From a bacterium (GTDB lineage: Bacteria; Babelota; Babeliae; Babelales; CAIQNR01), in NCBI GenBank assembly GCA_947502805.1, contig CANNBR010000006.1, positions 1 through 26,198 of the forward strand: 26,198 nt of DNA, in the 5' to 3' direction. The notes under the pieces were generated by a model, which was not told the origin of the DNA, searched no databases, and worked only from the letters and a program-made list of their open reading frames with translations. Within the stretch, counting starts at the first letter, position 1. Each line of letters opens with the position of its first letter. Shown piece after piece: positions 7,295-15,645 of the stretch. The translations under genes were made by a program, and so were the position numbers.

Positions 7295-8606
7295 AAATAA
7301 GGTTTTTGTAACGGTTGGATCAGCCTGTTTTTTAGCTTTCTCGTTTTTACTTTATACGTATGCTCCACGAGATGGCCATTACGAAGTTGATTCTTCTGCT
7401 TATGAAAGAGTTGCCCATGAATTTGTAAAAACAGGTTCGATACAAGAGCCTGATAGGACATCTCCCATTCACACTCAGGGATACCATTTCTTCTTGGGAA
7501 TGATCTACTTGATCCTTGGTACCGATCTGTGGAAAGTGATTTCCATTCAAGTTTTACTAGCTCTTCTTTCCATTTTTTTGACAGCCCAAACTGCTTTTCT
7601 TTTGTGTGGTGTAGCGTGCGCACGAATCGTTTTTGTGCTCGGGCTCATGAGTGGAGCATTTTTTGTCTATCCCCAGTTTATATTGGCAGAAACTCTTTTA
7701 CTCTTTTTAGTAACTTTATTTTTTGAAAGATGTGCACAATTTTATTGCACAAAAAAAAGAACATATCTTATGCAGGCTGGCTTTATGCTTGGTCTTTCAG
7801 TAATTGTAAAACCAACCGCTTTATTTTTCCCTCTGGGCCTTGCTGTTTGTTTTTTTGCTCTTTCTCGTTTTGTAACTCTTTCTGTTGGTTGGTCTGACTA
7901 CGCTTATTTTTGTGCAGCATTTTATGCCCCTATCGTGTGGTATGTGATAAGAAATGGATTAATATTTGGGTTTTATAGAATTTCCTTTTTGGCAGAGGGT
8001 GGTCTGTATCATTGGTTCCATGCAGTCATCCTTGCACAGTTGCAAAATGAGCCAGTTTTAAAGGTTTTATCAGATCTGGGGAAAATGGGAGATACGCACT
8101 ACACGACATTTCAGCAAGAGTATTGGGCTCCTTTAAAAACAGCTTTTTTTACTACATGCCTTGCACACCCATTCGTTGTTTTAAAATTGTATCTACAAAA
8201 TATTTCAAAAACTTTTTTTGGCTTGTACTCCGTTCAACTACAGCTTCTTTTTGATCCGAATATGCGGGGGAATGTCGTTCCTTTTCATGAGATACAGGGA
8301 GGATTTATAGGGCAATTATATAACTATTTTGCTTGGGCTTTCAGAAATCCCTATGTTGGATCACTCATGCTTTTTGAAGCTGTGATGAATGGGTTTAAAT
8401 GGTTTTTAGGGGCATGGGGAATAGTGTCATGGTATCAAAAAAAGTCTTATGAATTACTCGTTTTCTTCTTCTGTGTGATTGGATGTTTTTCAGCAGTAAC
8501 TGGTTTTTATGGTGCTGGAAGGTATCGCATTTTATTTGAACCGTTGTTATTGATACTGGCAGCGCAAGGGATTTTAAACTTGTATAAAATCTATAAAAAA
8601 AGGTAG
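7266..8606 (+). CDS. Multi-pass membrane glycosyltransferase, GT39/ArnT-like (PMT_2)
   Basis: 446 residues, highly hydrophobic, with roughly ten membrane segments. After the first segment (about 13-31) comes a periplasmic loop with GHYEVDSSAYERVAHEF (37-53). Its acidic residues (Glu40, Asp42) match the catalytic-acid loop of GT-C enzymes of the dolichyl-phosphate-mannose or ArnT type. FVYPQFILAETLLLFLV about 50 residues further on is also characteristic. These enzymes take a sugar from a polyprenyl-phosphate donor outside the inner membrane. The polyprenyl-phosphate GT2 starting at 25684 is a natural donor-maker for it. The start is GTG at 7266 inside the end of the previous gene; the ribosome site is weak, but no better start exists before the first membrane helix. 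Specific sugar and acceptor unknown. Confidence 0.78.
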   Translation: MAEIKSFLTENKVFVTVGSACFLAFSFLLYTYAPRDGHYEVDSSAYERVAHEFVKTGSIQEPDRTSPIHTQGYHFFLGMIYLILGTDLWKVISIQVLLALLSIFLTAQTAFLLCGVACARIVFVLGLMSGAFFVYPQFILAETLLLFLVTLFFERCAQFYCTKKRTYLMQAGFMLGLSVIVKPTALFFPLGLAVCFFALSRFVTLSVGWSDYAYFCAAFYAPIVWYVIRNGLIFGFYRISFLAEGGLYHWFHAVILAQLQNEPVLKVLSDLGKMGDTHYTTFQQEYWAPLKTAFFTTCLAHPFVVLKLYLQNISKTFFGLYSVQLQLLFDPNMRGNVVPFHEIQGGFIGQLYNYFAWAFRNPYVGSLMLFEAVMNGFKWFLGAWGIVSWYQKKSYELLVFFFCVIGCFSAVTGFYGAGRYRILFEPLLLILAAQGILNLYKIYKKR

Positions 8607-8612
8607 GTATGC

Positions 8613-10568
8613 ATGTGTGGATTTGCAGGGTATATCTCATGTGGCAAGCAGTTCGCAGTTGATTCTGAAATACTTGAAAAAATGCATACAACCATTGCTC
8701 ATCGAGGGCCGGATGGACATGGCATTTGGGTTTCTGAAAAACATAAGGCAGCTTTTGTCTATCGTCGGTTAAGCATCATTGATCTTTCTGATGCCGGCTC
8801 GCAGCCAATGTTTGATGCTCAGAAAACTACTATCATCATGTTTAATGGTGAAATTTATAACTATAAAAAGTTACGCGCTGAACTTGAAGGATATGGCTAT
8901 AAGTTTAATTCTCAAACAGATACGGAAGTCTTTCTCTATGCTTTCAAACACTGGGGAATTGCGTGCCTTGATAAATTAGAAGGTATGTTTGCTGCGGTTT
9001 TAGGTAATCTGATTACCGATGAGTGGTACTGTGTTCGTGACCATATTGGAATCAAGCCATTCTATTTTTCATTAGAAGGTGGATATCTCAGTTTTGCTTC
9101 TGAAATCAAAGCGCTATGGAATTTGCCATGGCTGAACAAGAAACTTAATCACCAGGCATTGTATCATTACCTTACGTTTCTTGTGACTCCGGCCCCTTAC
9201 ACCTTGTATCAGGGGATCTATAAACTCCCTGCCGGCATGTATATGAAAATGGATGCAACAAAAGAAGTGACTTTTCATGAATGGTATAATCCACTTGTTC
9301 CTGCCATTACCTATTCAGAAAAAGATATGGCTGATGAACAGTTTTGTATTGGAAAAATTCGTACATTACTTACCGATTCAGTACAAAAGCAAATGATTGC
9401 CGATGTTCCCTTTGGAGTGTTTTTATCTGGTGGTATTGATTCAAGTTTAATTACTGCATTAATGTCTCAATTTACCGATCGAGTAAAGACTTTTAATGTT
9501 TCATTTTCCGATGGTCCTGAATACAGTGAAGTTGCCTGGGCGCGCAAAGTTTCAAAATTATTTAACACTGAACATTATGAGATTACGATTTCTGAAAAAG
9601 AAGCGTTCGAGTTTTTTCAAAAAATGGTGTACCACCAAGATGAGCCATTAGCTGATTCTGTCTGCATTCCTTTGTATTATGTTTCAAAATTACTAAGGGA
9701 CTCTGGAGTAACGGTTGTTCAGGTGGGCGAAGGCTCCGATGAGCTTTATTGTGGGTACCAAAGCTATGCCCAGTACCTTGATGTACACCGACGTTATTAT
9801 CAACCAACGGTTGGTCTTCCTCAGCCTCTTAAAAAAGCAGGTGCATGGGCAGCAGCACAGCTTTTTCCATATAAAAAAAATCAGCAGTTTATTATTGATA
9901 GATGGGCTTCTGGGCAACATTTATTTTGGGGAGAGGCGATAGCTTTTTCAGATGATTGGAAGCGGCAACTACTTTTTTCTGGTGAAAAAAAAACTGATGA
10001 TGAAGTAATTAGAAAGATCTATCCAGAGTTACAACAAGCATCTGATAGTTATGCAATAATCGATTACCATCTTAAAAAGTTTTATGAAAAAAATCCGCAG
10101 GGTGACTTTTTACAATCAATGACCTATTTAGAATTTAAGCAGAGACTTCCTGAACTTCTGTTGATGCGTGTTGATAAAATGACAATGGCAACATCAGTTG
10201 AAGGGCGCGTTCCATTCTTGGATCATGCGCATGTTGAATTTGCTTTTCAAGTTTCAACTGCACTGAAGTACAAAGATGGAATAACAAAATACATTCTTAA
10301 AAAAGCATGCGAAGGTATTCTGCCAAACGATGTTATCTATCGAAAAAAAGTTGGTTTTGGAACTCCGGCAGCTCATTGGTTTAAACAAGGATCATATTTT
10401 AAATCCTATTTTTCTGATTTAGTGTCAACCAAAGAACAGACATTAAAACAGCTGTTTAAAGGTAATGAGATTGAAAAAATCGTAAAAAACAATGCGCTTT
10501 CTCATGGTAACTATTCCCCGCAGTTATGGGCTCTTCAAAATCTTTTGGCAACAGGGGTTCTTGAATGA
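8613..10568 (+). CDS. asnB: Asparagine synthase-type glutamine amidotransferase
   Basis: 651 residues, normal for AsnB. The N-terminal Ntn glutaminase domain begins with the nucleophile Cys2 (MCGFAGYIS). RGPDG (31-35), RRLSIIDLS (51-59), FNGEIYNY (77-84), TDTEV (102-106) and RDHIGIKPF (142-150) follow. The synthetase domain has the PP-loop SGGIDSS (272-278) and GEGSDELYCGY (372-382). All catalytic residues I can check are present, so it should be active. Embedded among nucleotide-sugar genes, it more likely amidates a sugar acid, for instance a ManNAcA residue made through WecB/WecC, than free aspartate. That role is an inference from context; a genuine asparagine synthetase remains possible. 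AGG plus TAGG lies just upstream of the ATG at 8613. It overlaps the next gene by four bases. Confidence 0.9.
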   Translation: MCGFAGYISCGKQFAVDSEILEKMHTTIAHRGPDGHGIWVSEKHKAAFVYRRLSIIDLSDAGSQPMFDAQKTTIIMFNGEIYNYKKLRAELEGYGYKFNSQTDTEVFLYAFKHWGIACLDKLEGMFAAVLGNLITDEWYCVRDHIGIKPFYFSLEGGYLSFASEIKALWNLPWLNKKLNHQALYHYLTFLVTPAPYTLYQGIYKLPAGMYMKMDATKEVTFHEWYNPLVPAITYSEKDMADEQFCIGKIRTLLTDSVQKQMIADVPFGVFLSGGIDSSLITALMSQFTDRVKTFNVSFSDGPEYSEVAWARKVSKLFNTEHYEITISEKEAFEFFQKMVYHQDEPLADSVCIPLYYVSKLLRDSGVTVVQVGEGSDELYCGYQSYAQYLDVHRRYYQPTVGLPQPLKKAGAWAAAQLFPYKKNQQFIIDRWASGQHLFWGEAIAFSDDWKRQLLFSGEKKTDDEVIRKIYPELQQASDSYAIIDYHLKKFYEKNPQGDFLQSMTYLEFKQRLPELLLMRVDKMTMATSVEGRVPFLDHAHVEFAFQVSTALKYKDGITKYILKKACEGILPNDVIYRKKVGFGTPAAHWFKQGSYFKSYFSDLVSTKEQTLKQLFKGNEIEKIVKNNALSHGNYSPQLWALQNLLATGVLE

Positions 10569-11197
10569 ATGAGAAATATATTTTGTACTTACGTACCGAT
10601 ATCTGGGACGAAGAATTAACCGCAGGTGGCTCAGTAAGCCATACCTTAGGGGTTATCAAAGGCTTTCATGATCTTGGCTATCCAGTTGTGTGTGCTTCTT
10701 CGTGTTTAGATTCTGTGTTAAAAAATGTGAAGTTGGAAAAATTGGTAAAACTTTCAAATCCTTCATGGTTACATTTCTTGCGTTGGAAGATGAACTGTTT
10801 TCTTTCTTCTTTTTTTTTCTTCTTTCAAACTAAAAAACTCATACGTAACTACCCTATTGCTTGCATCTATCAACGCTATAGTCTTCTTAACTTGACTGGA
10901 GTGTTGCTTGCGCGTTGGTACAAAAAAAAATTTATTCTTGAATACAACTGCTCAGAGGTCTGGACTGCATTTGAATGGGTTCCTAAAAAAAGATTAACGT
11001 TTCTTATAAAACCTTTGTCACGGATTGAACGATGGACGATAAGACAAGCGGATTATCTTGTGGTAGTTTCAGAAATTCTAAAAAATGAGCTTATTAATTG
11101 GGGCGTGCCGGCAGAAAAAATCTTGGTAAATCCCAATGGCGTTGATACGGAACAGTTTGATCCTGAGCGAATAAAAAGAGAGTATGCCAATGAATGA
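10565..11197 (+). CDS. Glycosyltransferase family 4, N-terminal half only (split gene)
   Basis: 210 residues that form just the acceptor-side Rossmann domain of a GT-B, family 4 enzyme: a first strand YILYLRTDIW, the loop AGGSVSHTLGVIKGFHDLGY (20-39), LEYNCSEVW in the middle, then ADYLVVVSEILKNELINWGV and the linker start ILVNPNGVDTEQFDPE. A full family member continues with a second domain opening in GFIGTFG-WHG. Here the frame stops 12 residues after FDPE at TGA 11195-11197. Exactly the missing second domain occurs at 23890-24510. Alone this half lacks the nucleotide-sugar binding site. It overlaps asnB by four bases and the exporter gene by eight. A nine-T run at 10810-10818 encodes a stretch of Phe. 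Either a remnant of an interrupted gene or one subunit of a two-piece enzyme. Confidence 0.85.
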   Translation: MNEKYILYLRTDIWDEELTAGGSVSHTLGVIKGFHDLGYPVVCASSCLDSVLKNVKLEKLVKLSNPSWLHFLRWKMNCFLSSFFFFFQTKKLIRNYPIACIYQRYSLLNLTGVLLARWYKKKFILEYNCSEVWTAFEWVPKKRLTFLIKPLSRIERWTIRQADYLVVVSEILKNELINWGVPAEKILVNPNGVDTEQFDPERIKREYANE

Positions 11198-12005
11198 AAT
11201 ACTAATCACTCCTCAAAAATCATGGAAAACGATACTTAATGAATTGTGGGAGTATCGAGAAGTTTTCTTCTTTTTAGGCTGGCGAGACATTCTCGTTCAA
11301 TATAAGCAAACGGTGATTGGGGTTTTGTGGGTAATAGTGAGGCCGCTTTTAACAGTGGCAGTTTTCACTATTATTTTTAGTAAAATTGCTGGGATATCAA
11401 GTGGGAATATTCCTTATCCTCTGGTTATTTTTTCTGCAATGCTTGCCTGGCAGTTTTTTGCTGACATGCTAACGTACGCAAGTATGAGTTTTTTATCAAA
11501 TGAACAGTTAGTATCTAAGGTTTACTTTCCGCGCATTATGCTTCCTGCAAGCCGATTGCTTTGCGCTGGAGTTGATTTTTGTATTTCATTTTTGTGTTAC
11601 TTGTTGATTGCCATTTTTCGATATCAGTATTTTCCTTCACTTACTATTTTTTTCTTGCCGTTGTTTGGGATTTGGTTAGCGATACTATCTTTAGCTGTTA
11701 GTCTTTTATTTGCTTCGCTTATAGTTCGCTATCGAGATTTCAGGCATATTTTACCTTTTGTTGCACAGTTAGGCATTTATTGTACCCCTGTTGCTTTTAG
11801 TTTTTGTATGGTTCCGCAACAACTACGTATTTTTTTGGCACTGAATCCATTGTCTGGAATTATTAATGGGTTTCGATTTTGCTTATTGAATGAACCATTA
11901 TATGGGCAATATATGGCCATTTCATTAGTTGTTACGGTTGTCATTTCTCTAGTCAGTGTTATGTATTTTAAAAAAGCAGAAGAACAATTTGCAGATATCA
12001 TTTAG
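11190..12005 (+). CDS. wzm: O-antigen/polysaccharide ABC transporter permease (Wzm type)
   Basis: 271-residue ABC-2 permease that, with the ATPase next door, moves undecaprenyl-diphosphate-linked polysaccharide across the inner membrane. The cytoplasmic N-terminus carries LITPQKSW and then the family hallmark WRDILVQYKQTVIGVLW (31-47) leading into the first of six membrane helices. The length is typical (about 260-270). The start is set at 11190 because GAGAG ends seven bases upstream; an in-frame ATG at 11184 would leave a gap of one base. It begins inside the last codons of the GT4 N-terminal half, which marks the left boundary of the block that separates the two GT4 pieces. The symbol wzm is used in the generic sense; rfbA/tagG-type names are equally possible. 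Confidence 0.9.
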   Translation: MNEILITPQKSWKTILNELWEYREVFFFLGWRDILVQYKQTVIGVLWVIVRPLLTVAVFTIIFSKIAGISSGNIPYPLVIFSAMLAWQFFADMLTYASMSFLSNEQLVSKVYFPRIMLPASRLLCAGVDFCISFLCYLLIAIFRYQYFPSLTIFFLPLFGIWLAILSLAVSLLFASLIVRYRDFRHILPFVAQLGIYCTPVAFSFCMVPQQLRIFLALNPLSGIINGFRFCLLNEPLYGQYMAISLVVTVVISLVSVMYFKKAEEQFADII

Positions 12006-12014
12006 GAACAATGT

Positions 12015-13280
12015 ATGAAGCGCATTATTGTTGAAAACATTTCAAAGATATATCAGCTTGGTGCTCAGGCAGAAAAGGATCTTAGCTTTCGTGAGCTTTT
12101 GCTTTCTCAGGTAGGTTCCTTATTTATACCTTCATCGCCTAAACAATCTTTCTATGCCTTAAAAGACGTTTCTTTTGAAGTTCAAGAGGGAGAAGTATTG
12201 GGAGTTATAGGAAAAAATGGTTCTGGTAAAAGTACTTTATTGAAAATTTTGAGCAGAATAACTGCGCCTACTTCAGGTAAAGTGACGATTAATGGTCGCG
12301 TTGCGAGTCTTTTAGAGGTAGGGACTGGGTTTCATGGAGAGTTGAGTGGTCGCGAAAACATTTATCTTAGTGGTGTTATTCTTGGGATGAGGCGCTGGGA
12401 GATAAGTAGATATTTTGATGAAATTGTTTCATTTGCGGGGGTAGAACAATTTCTTGATATTCCTGTAAAAAAATATTCATCAGGTATGCGTTTACGGCTT
12501 GCGTTTTCAGTAGCGGCACACTTGCGACCAGAAATTTTGTTGATAGATGAAGTTTTAGCAGTGGGGGACTATGAATTTGAAAAAAAATGTATTCAATCAA
12601 TGAGTGAGTTGGGAAAAGCGGGTAGGACTATTCTTTTTGTTTCTCATAATCTTGTAGCAATAAAAAAATTATGCTCTCGTGTGCTTGTTTTAAAACACGG
12701 TCAAGAGCAGTATCTTGGTGATCCTATTCAGGCAGTTGCTGCTCATCTAGGAACACAGAAGGTTGCTGCTTCTTCATTGATTTGGGAGAATACGGGTCTT
12801 GTATTGGGTTCTTTACTTTCTCTTGAATCTCTTAAAATTATTTCTGCCTTTGGTAATGAACAAGAGCGGTTTTTACTTTCCGAATCTATAAAAATTCAAC
12901 TAGTGTTCAAGCGATTTGATAGCGACAAAACAGCCTTATTTATTCTTTCTTTTTATAATGAGGAAGAAGATTTGCTCTTTACGAGTTCTAGGGTTGTGAG
13001 AGATTATGAAGCTGTTACGCTAGGCGCTAAAGAAACATTAGTTTGCACGGTTCCAGAGCATATTTTTCAGGAGGGGGTAGTTACGGTTGGTCTTGAGGTT
13101 TTTGACCTTGGATATGATGGTACTTTGCCTGATTTTGAACAGGCAACTTTATTTTCCGAAAAAAATATTCTCAATTTTGTTATGAGCGAGCAAAACGAAG
13201 AAAAAATGATCGATAGGTCAGCATTTTTACAAAACAAAAAGGGGAAGATGAAACCTTTTTTGAAATGGCATGCTTCTTAA
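12015..13280 (+). CDS. wzt: O-antigen ABC transporter ATPase with C-terminal Wzt-like domain
   Basis: 421 residues. The nucleotide-binding domain has Walker A GKNGSGKST (66-74), the signature YSSGM (154-158), Walker B ILLIDE (174-179) and H-loop His211. The insert LLEVGTGFHGELSGRENIYLSG (99-120) is specific to polysaccharide exporters (TagH/KpsT/Wzt). Residues from about 250 to 400 form an additional beta-rich C-terminal region, as in Wzt proteins where this domain binds the capped, non-reducing end of the O-antigen before export. Plain KpsT or short TagH proteins lack it. AGGA lies seven bases before the ATG, and nine bases separate it from wzm. The fold of the C-terminal region is inferred from length and position; I cannot verify it by eye. 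Confidence 0.9.
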   Translation: MKRIIVENISKIYQLGAQAEKDLSFRELLLSQVGSLFIPSSPKQSFYALKDVSFEVQEGEVLGVIGKNGSGKSTLLKILSRITAPTSGKVTINGRVASLLEVGTGFHGELSGRENIYLSGVILGMRRWEISRYFDEIVSFAGVEQFLDIPVKKYSSGMRLRLAFSVAAHLRPEILLIDEVLAVGDYEFEKKCIQSMSELGKAGRTILFVSHNLVAIKKLCSRVLVLKHGQEQYLGDPIQAVAAHLGTQKVAASSLIWENTGLVLGSLLSLESLKIISAFGNEQERFLLSESIKIQLVFKRFDSDKTALFILSFYNEEEDLLFTSSRVVRDYEAVTLGAKETLVCTVPEHIFQEGVVTVGLEVFDLGYDGTLPDFEQATLFSEKNILNFVMSEQNEEKMIDRSAFLQNKKGKMKPFLKWHAS

Positions 13281-13289
13281 GGGGAACTT

Positions 13290-14429
13290 ATGATAACGAT
13301 AGTTTTACTTTCTCGAGATACCTCTCAGTATTTAAGAAGGGCTCTTGATTACTATAAAACAGTAGGGTTTAAGGGCAGGGTTTTTGTTGCTGATTCTAGC
13401 TCTTCTGAAGAGAGAATTCAGATACATATGATTGTAAAAGAGTTTCAGAGTGATTTATTCTTTCCTGTTATCTTTGAATATGATAATGCGACTCTGTTTG
13501 CAGAAAAGGTAGCATTGGTTATTCAAGAAGTTTGCACTCCTTATGTTCTTCTTGCTCCTGTGGATGACTTTTTTTCAGTTCAGACGCTCCGTGAAGGAGC
13601 GTTCTTTTTGCGCGATAATCCTGATTATTCCTTTGTTGCTGGATACCAATATGGGTATACCTATGTTGGTGTTGATCTTGATTGGTATTATACTGGGGAT
13701 TCATATCATCCAAGGTCGATTACGCAAGAGAATTCTCTTGAAAGAATTGATTCGTATCTTGTGAATTATATTTCTACGTTTCATTCACTTTTCAGAACAG
13801 CCGTTCTGATACCTGTTTTACAGCAGAGCATGATTTATGCGAATGATCCTTGTGGAAAGTTTCTTGAAAATATGGTCACTATTCTTGCTCTTTTATTCGG
13901 TAAGGGAAAGTATTTGAATGTTCCTTTTGCATGGAGAGAGCAAAGGCAGACTTCTGCAGGGGTAAAATATCATGAAAAATGGTTGCTAGATGAAAATTTT
14001 GAAACTTATGCGCGATCAATGGAGTTTGGAATACAGAAGGCATTAGAGCAGGTCTTGCGGTTAGATTCAAAAACTGCTGATTTTAAAAGTAAAGTTATTA
14101 CACAAAAATTTATTGAATATCATTTTAATTGTATTTTTCCTCATCAAAGACGGACTGTTTTTTCAGTAAAACAATTAATAAAGCGGCTTGCTCCTGTTCG
14201 TATAGTGGCTGGTTTAAAATTAGTAAAAAAATCTTTTGTTTCTAAAAGAAGATCTTATATATCAGGAGAACACTTTCTTTACGAAAAAAATTCTTTCTAC
14301 TGTGTAGAATTTGAGTTAGTAAAGACATTAATTAAAGATTCTAAAATATATGCATATCGATCTGGCATAGAAGATTTTAAAATATCTCCAAAAATAATAA
14401 AAGACTTAAGGAGTCATGATGTTTTGTAG
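13290..14429 (+). CDS. GT2-like glycosyltransferase (TIGR00180-type)
   Basis: 379 residues. The N-terminus MITIVLLSRDTSQYLRRALD and then FVADSSSSEERI resemble the nucleotide-binding strands of GT-A glycosyltransferases. VDDFF (91-95) supplies the metal-binding Asp pair and matches the DDF pattern of the TIGR00180 group found in surface-polysaccharide loci. The later part, with LERIDSYLVNYISTFHSLFR, also fits that group. No membrane segments are visible, so it should act at the cytoplasmic face on lipid-linked sugar. The tail (about 280-379) is Lys-rich and not recognised. AAGGGGA precedes the ATG. It overlaps the following methyltransferase by 11 bases. The assignment rests on remembered family patterns and is moderately secure; donor and acceptor unknown. 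Confidence 0.68.
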   Translation: MITIVLLSRDTSQYLRRALDYYKTVGFKGRVFVADSSSSEERIQIHMIVKEFQSDLFFPVIFEYDNATLFAEKVALVIQEVCTPYVLLAPVDDFFSVQTLREGAFFLRDNPDYSFVAGYQYGYTYVGVDLDWYYTGDSYHPRSITQENSLERIDSYLVNYISTFHSLFRTAVLIPVLQQSMIYANDPCGKFLENMVTILALLFGKGKYLNVPFAWREQRQTSAGVKYHEKWLLDENFETYARSMEFGIQKALEQVLRLDSKTADFKSKVITQKFIEYHFNCIFPHQRRTVFSVKQLIKRLAPVRIVAGLKLVKKSFVSKRRSYISGEHFLYEKNSFYCVEFELVKTLIKDSKIYAYRSGIEDFKISPKIIKDLRSHDVL

Positions 14430-15645
14430 AATATGCAACAATCAAACACAGGTAATTAATTCTTTTGGTCGTATGCCCATAGCAAATAATTTTTTGAAAC
14501 AGGATTCTTTTAAAGAAGAATATTTTTTTGATTTAGAAACGATGTTTTGTATCTCTTGTAAGACATTTCAGCTTGTTGAACAACCAGATCCTCAGCTTAT
14601 GTTTCATGAAAATTATGCTTTTTTTTCTGGTACTTCAAAAAAAATGGCTGAGCATTTTAAAATAATGGCTGAAAGCTATAGGCAGCAGTTCATTGCTGAC
14701 CCTCAAAAAGCATTTGTTGTTGAGTTAGGGAGTAATGATGGGATTATGCTTAAACATTTTGCCAGAGATGGCATTAAGCATTTAGGAGTAGAGCCTTCTG
14801 AAAATGTAGCTCACGTTGCTCGCGAGCAAGGAGTTGCGACAAAAGTGGCCTTTTTTGGCGAACAAACAGCAAGTGCGATTTTAGAAGAACATGGTCAAGC
14901 AGATATCATTTGTGCTGCTAATGTGATGTGCCATATTCCGGATCTTGCTTCTGTAGCAAAAGGGGTTGTTTCATTGCTTAAAAATGATGGGGTTTTTGTA
15001 TTCGAAGATCCTTATCTAGGTGATGTGATTCAGAAAACTTCGTATGACCAAATTTACGATGAACATGTGTATATTTTTAGCCTTCTTTCGGTACAGCAGA
15101 TATTTGAACCCTATGGATTAGAGCTCTTTCATGTTGAGCCTCAAATAACTCATGGCGGATCAATGCGTTATTATCTTTGTTTACAGGGGCAACGAGTTGT
15201 TCAAGATTCTGTTAAAAAACAATTAGAAATCGAAAAAACTCTCGGTCTTGATAATGTGGAGACCTTTATTAACTTTAGAGATGCTTGTGAAAAAAGCAGG
15301 CAAGAACTGGTTACTCTTTTAAAAGAGTTAAAAGCTGCCGGTAAACGGGTAGTTGGCTATGCTGCAACATCAAAGAGTACCACCATTTTAAACTACTGCG
15401 GTATTGGAAAAGAGAGTATCGAATATATCAGTGATACGACTCCTTTAAAGCAGGGTAAATTTAGTCCTGGAATGCATATTCCCATTAAGCCCTATCAAGA
15501 ATTTACCAATGATACTCCTGATTATGCGGTCTTATTTGCATGGAATCATGCACAAGAGATTTTTGAAAAAGAAGAAAATTTTACTAAAAAAGGTGGAAAA
15601 TGGATCACATTTATTCCAGAAGTAAAAGTGCTGGAACAAGTTTAG
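14419..15645 (+). CDS. Zinc-containing sugar C-methyltransferase (TylC3/NovU/TcaB9-like)
   Basis: 408 residues in three parts. First, a zinc-binding N-terminus with two CxxC pairs (MFCRIC and FCISCK). Second, a SAM-binding Rossmann domain with VELGSNDGIML and the sequence QIYDEHVYIFS, whose Tyr-Asp-Glu-His matches the catalytic cluster of the 3-C-methyltransferases of dTDP-4-keto sugars. Third, a C-terminal domain containing GKRVVGYAATSKSTTILNY, the Methyltransf_14-type motif. Characterised members add a methyl group at C-3 of dTDP-4-keto-deoxyhexoses; others in O-antigen loci are uncharacterised. The ATG at 14419 has AAGGAG five bases away; the adjacent ATG at 14416 leaves only two. It overlaps the next gene by 46 bases. 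The neighbouring rmlAB and aminotransferases would provide a suitable dTDP-keto-sugar substrate. Confidence 0.85.
   Translation: MFCRICNNQTQVINSFGRMPIANNFLKQDSFKEEYFFDLETMFCISCKTFQLVEQPDPQLMFHENYAFFSGTSKKMAEHFKIMAESYRQQFIADPQKAFVVELGSNDGIMLKHFARDGIKHLGVEPSENVAHVAREQGVATKVAFFGEQTASAILEEHGQADIICAANVMCHIPDLASVAKGVVSLLKNDGVFVFEDPYLGDVIQKTSYDQIYDEHVYIFSLLSVQQIFEPYGLELFHVEPQITHGGSMRYYLCLQGQRVVQDSVKKQLEIEKTLGLDNVETFINFRDACEKSRQELVTLLKELKAAGKRVVGYAATSKSTTILNYCGIGKESIEYISDTTPLKQGKFSPGMHIPIKPYQEFTNDTPDYAVLFAWNHAQEIFEKEENFTKKGGKWITFIPEVKVLEQV

Noticed and set aside
7288..7623. Open minus-strand frame of 111 codons opposite the GT39-like gene
   Set aside because: It lies wholly inside a convincing membrane protein, has no family features and no separate promoter context; it is a shadow frame.
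10810..10818. Nine-T run in the GT4 N-terminal half as a phase-variation tract
   Set aside because: T and A runs of this length are common in this AT-rich sequence and the run simply encodes a Phe stretch; unlike the poly-G tract it is not exceptional.
10564..11197. Identical AATGAATGA at 10564-10572 and 11189-11197 bracketing the GT4 N-terminal half as an attachment-type repeat
   Set aside because: Both are simply overlapping stop/start contexts (ATGA) of coupled genes; nine bases is too short and the C-terminal half lacks a copy.
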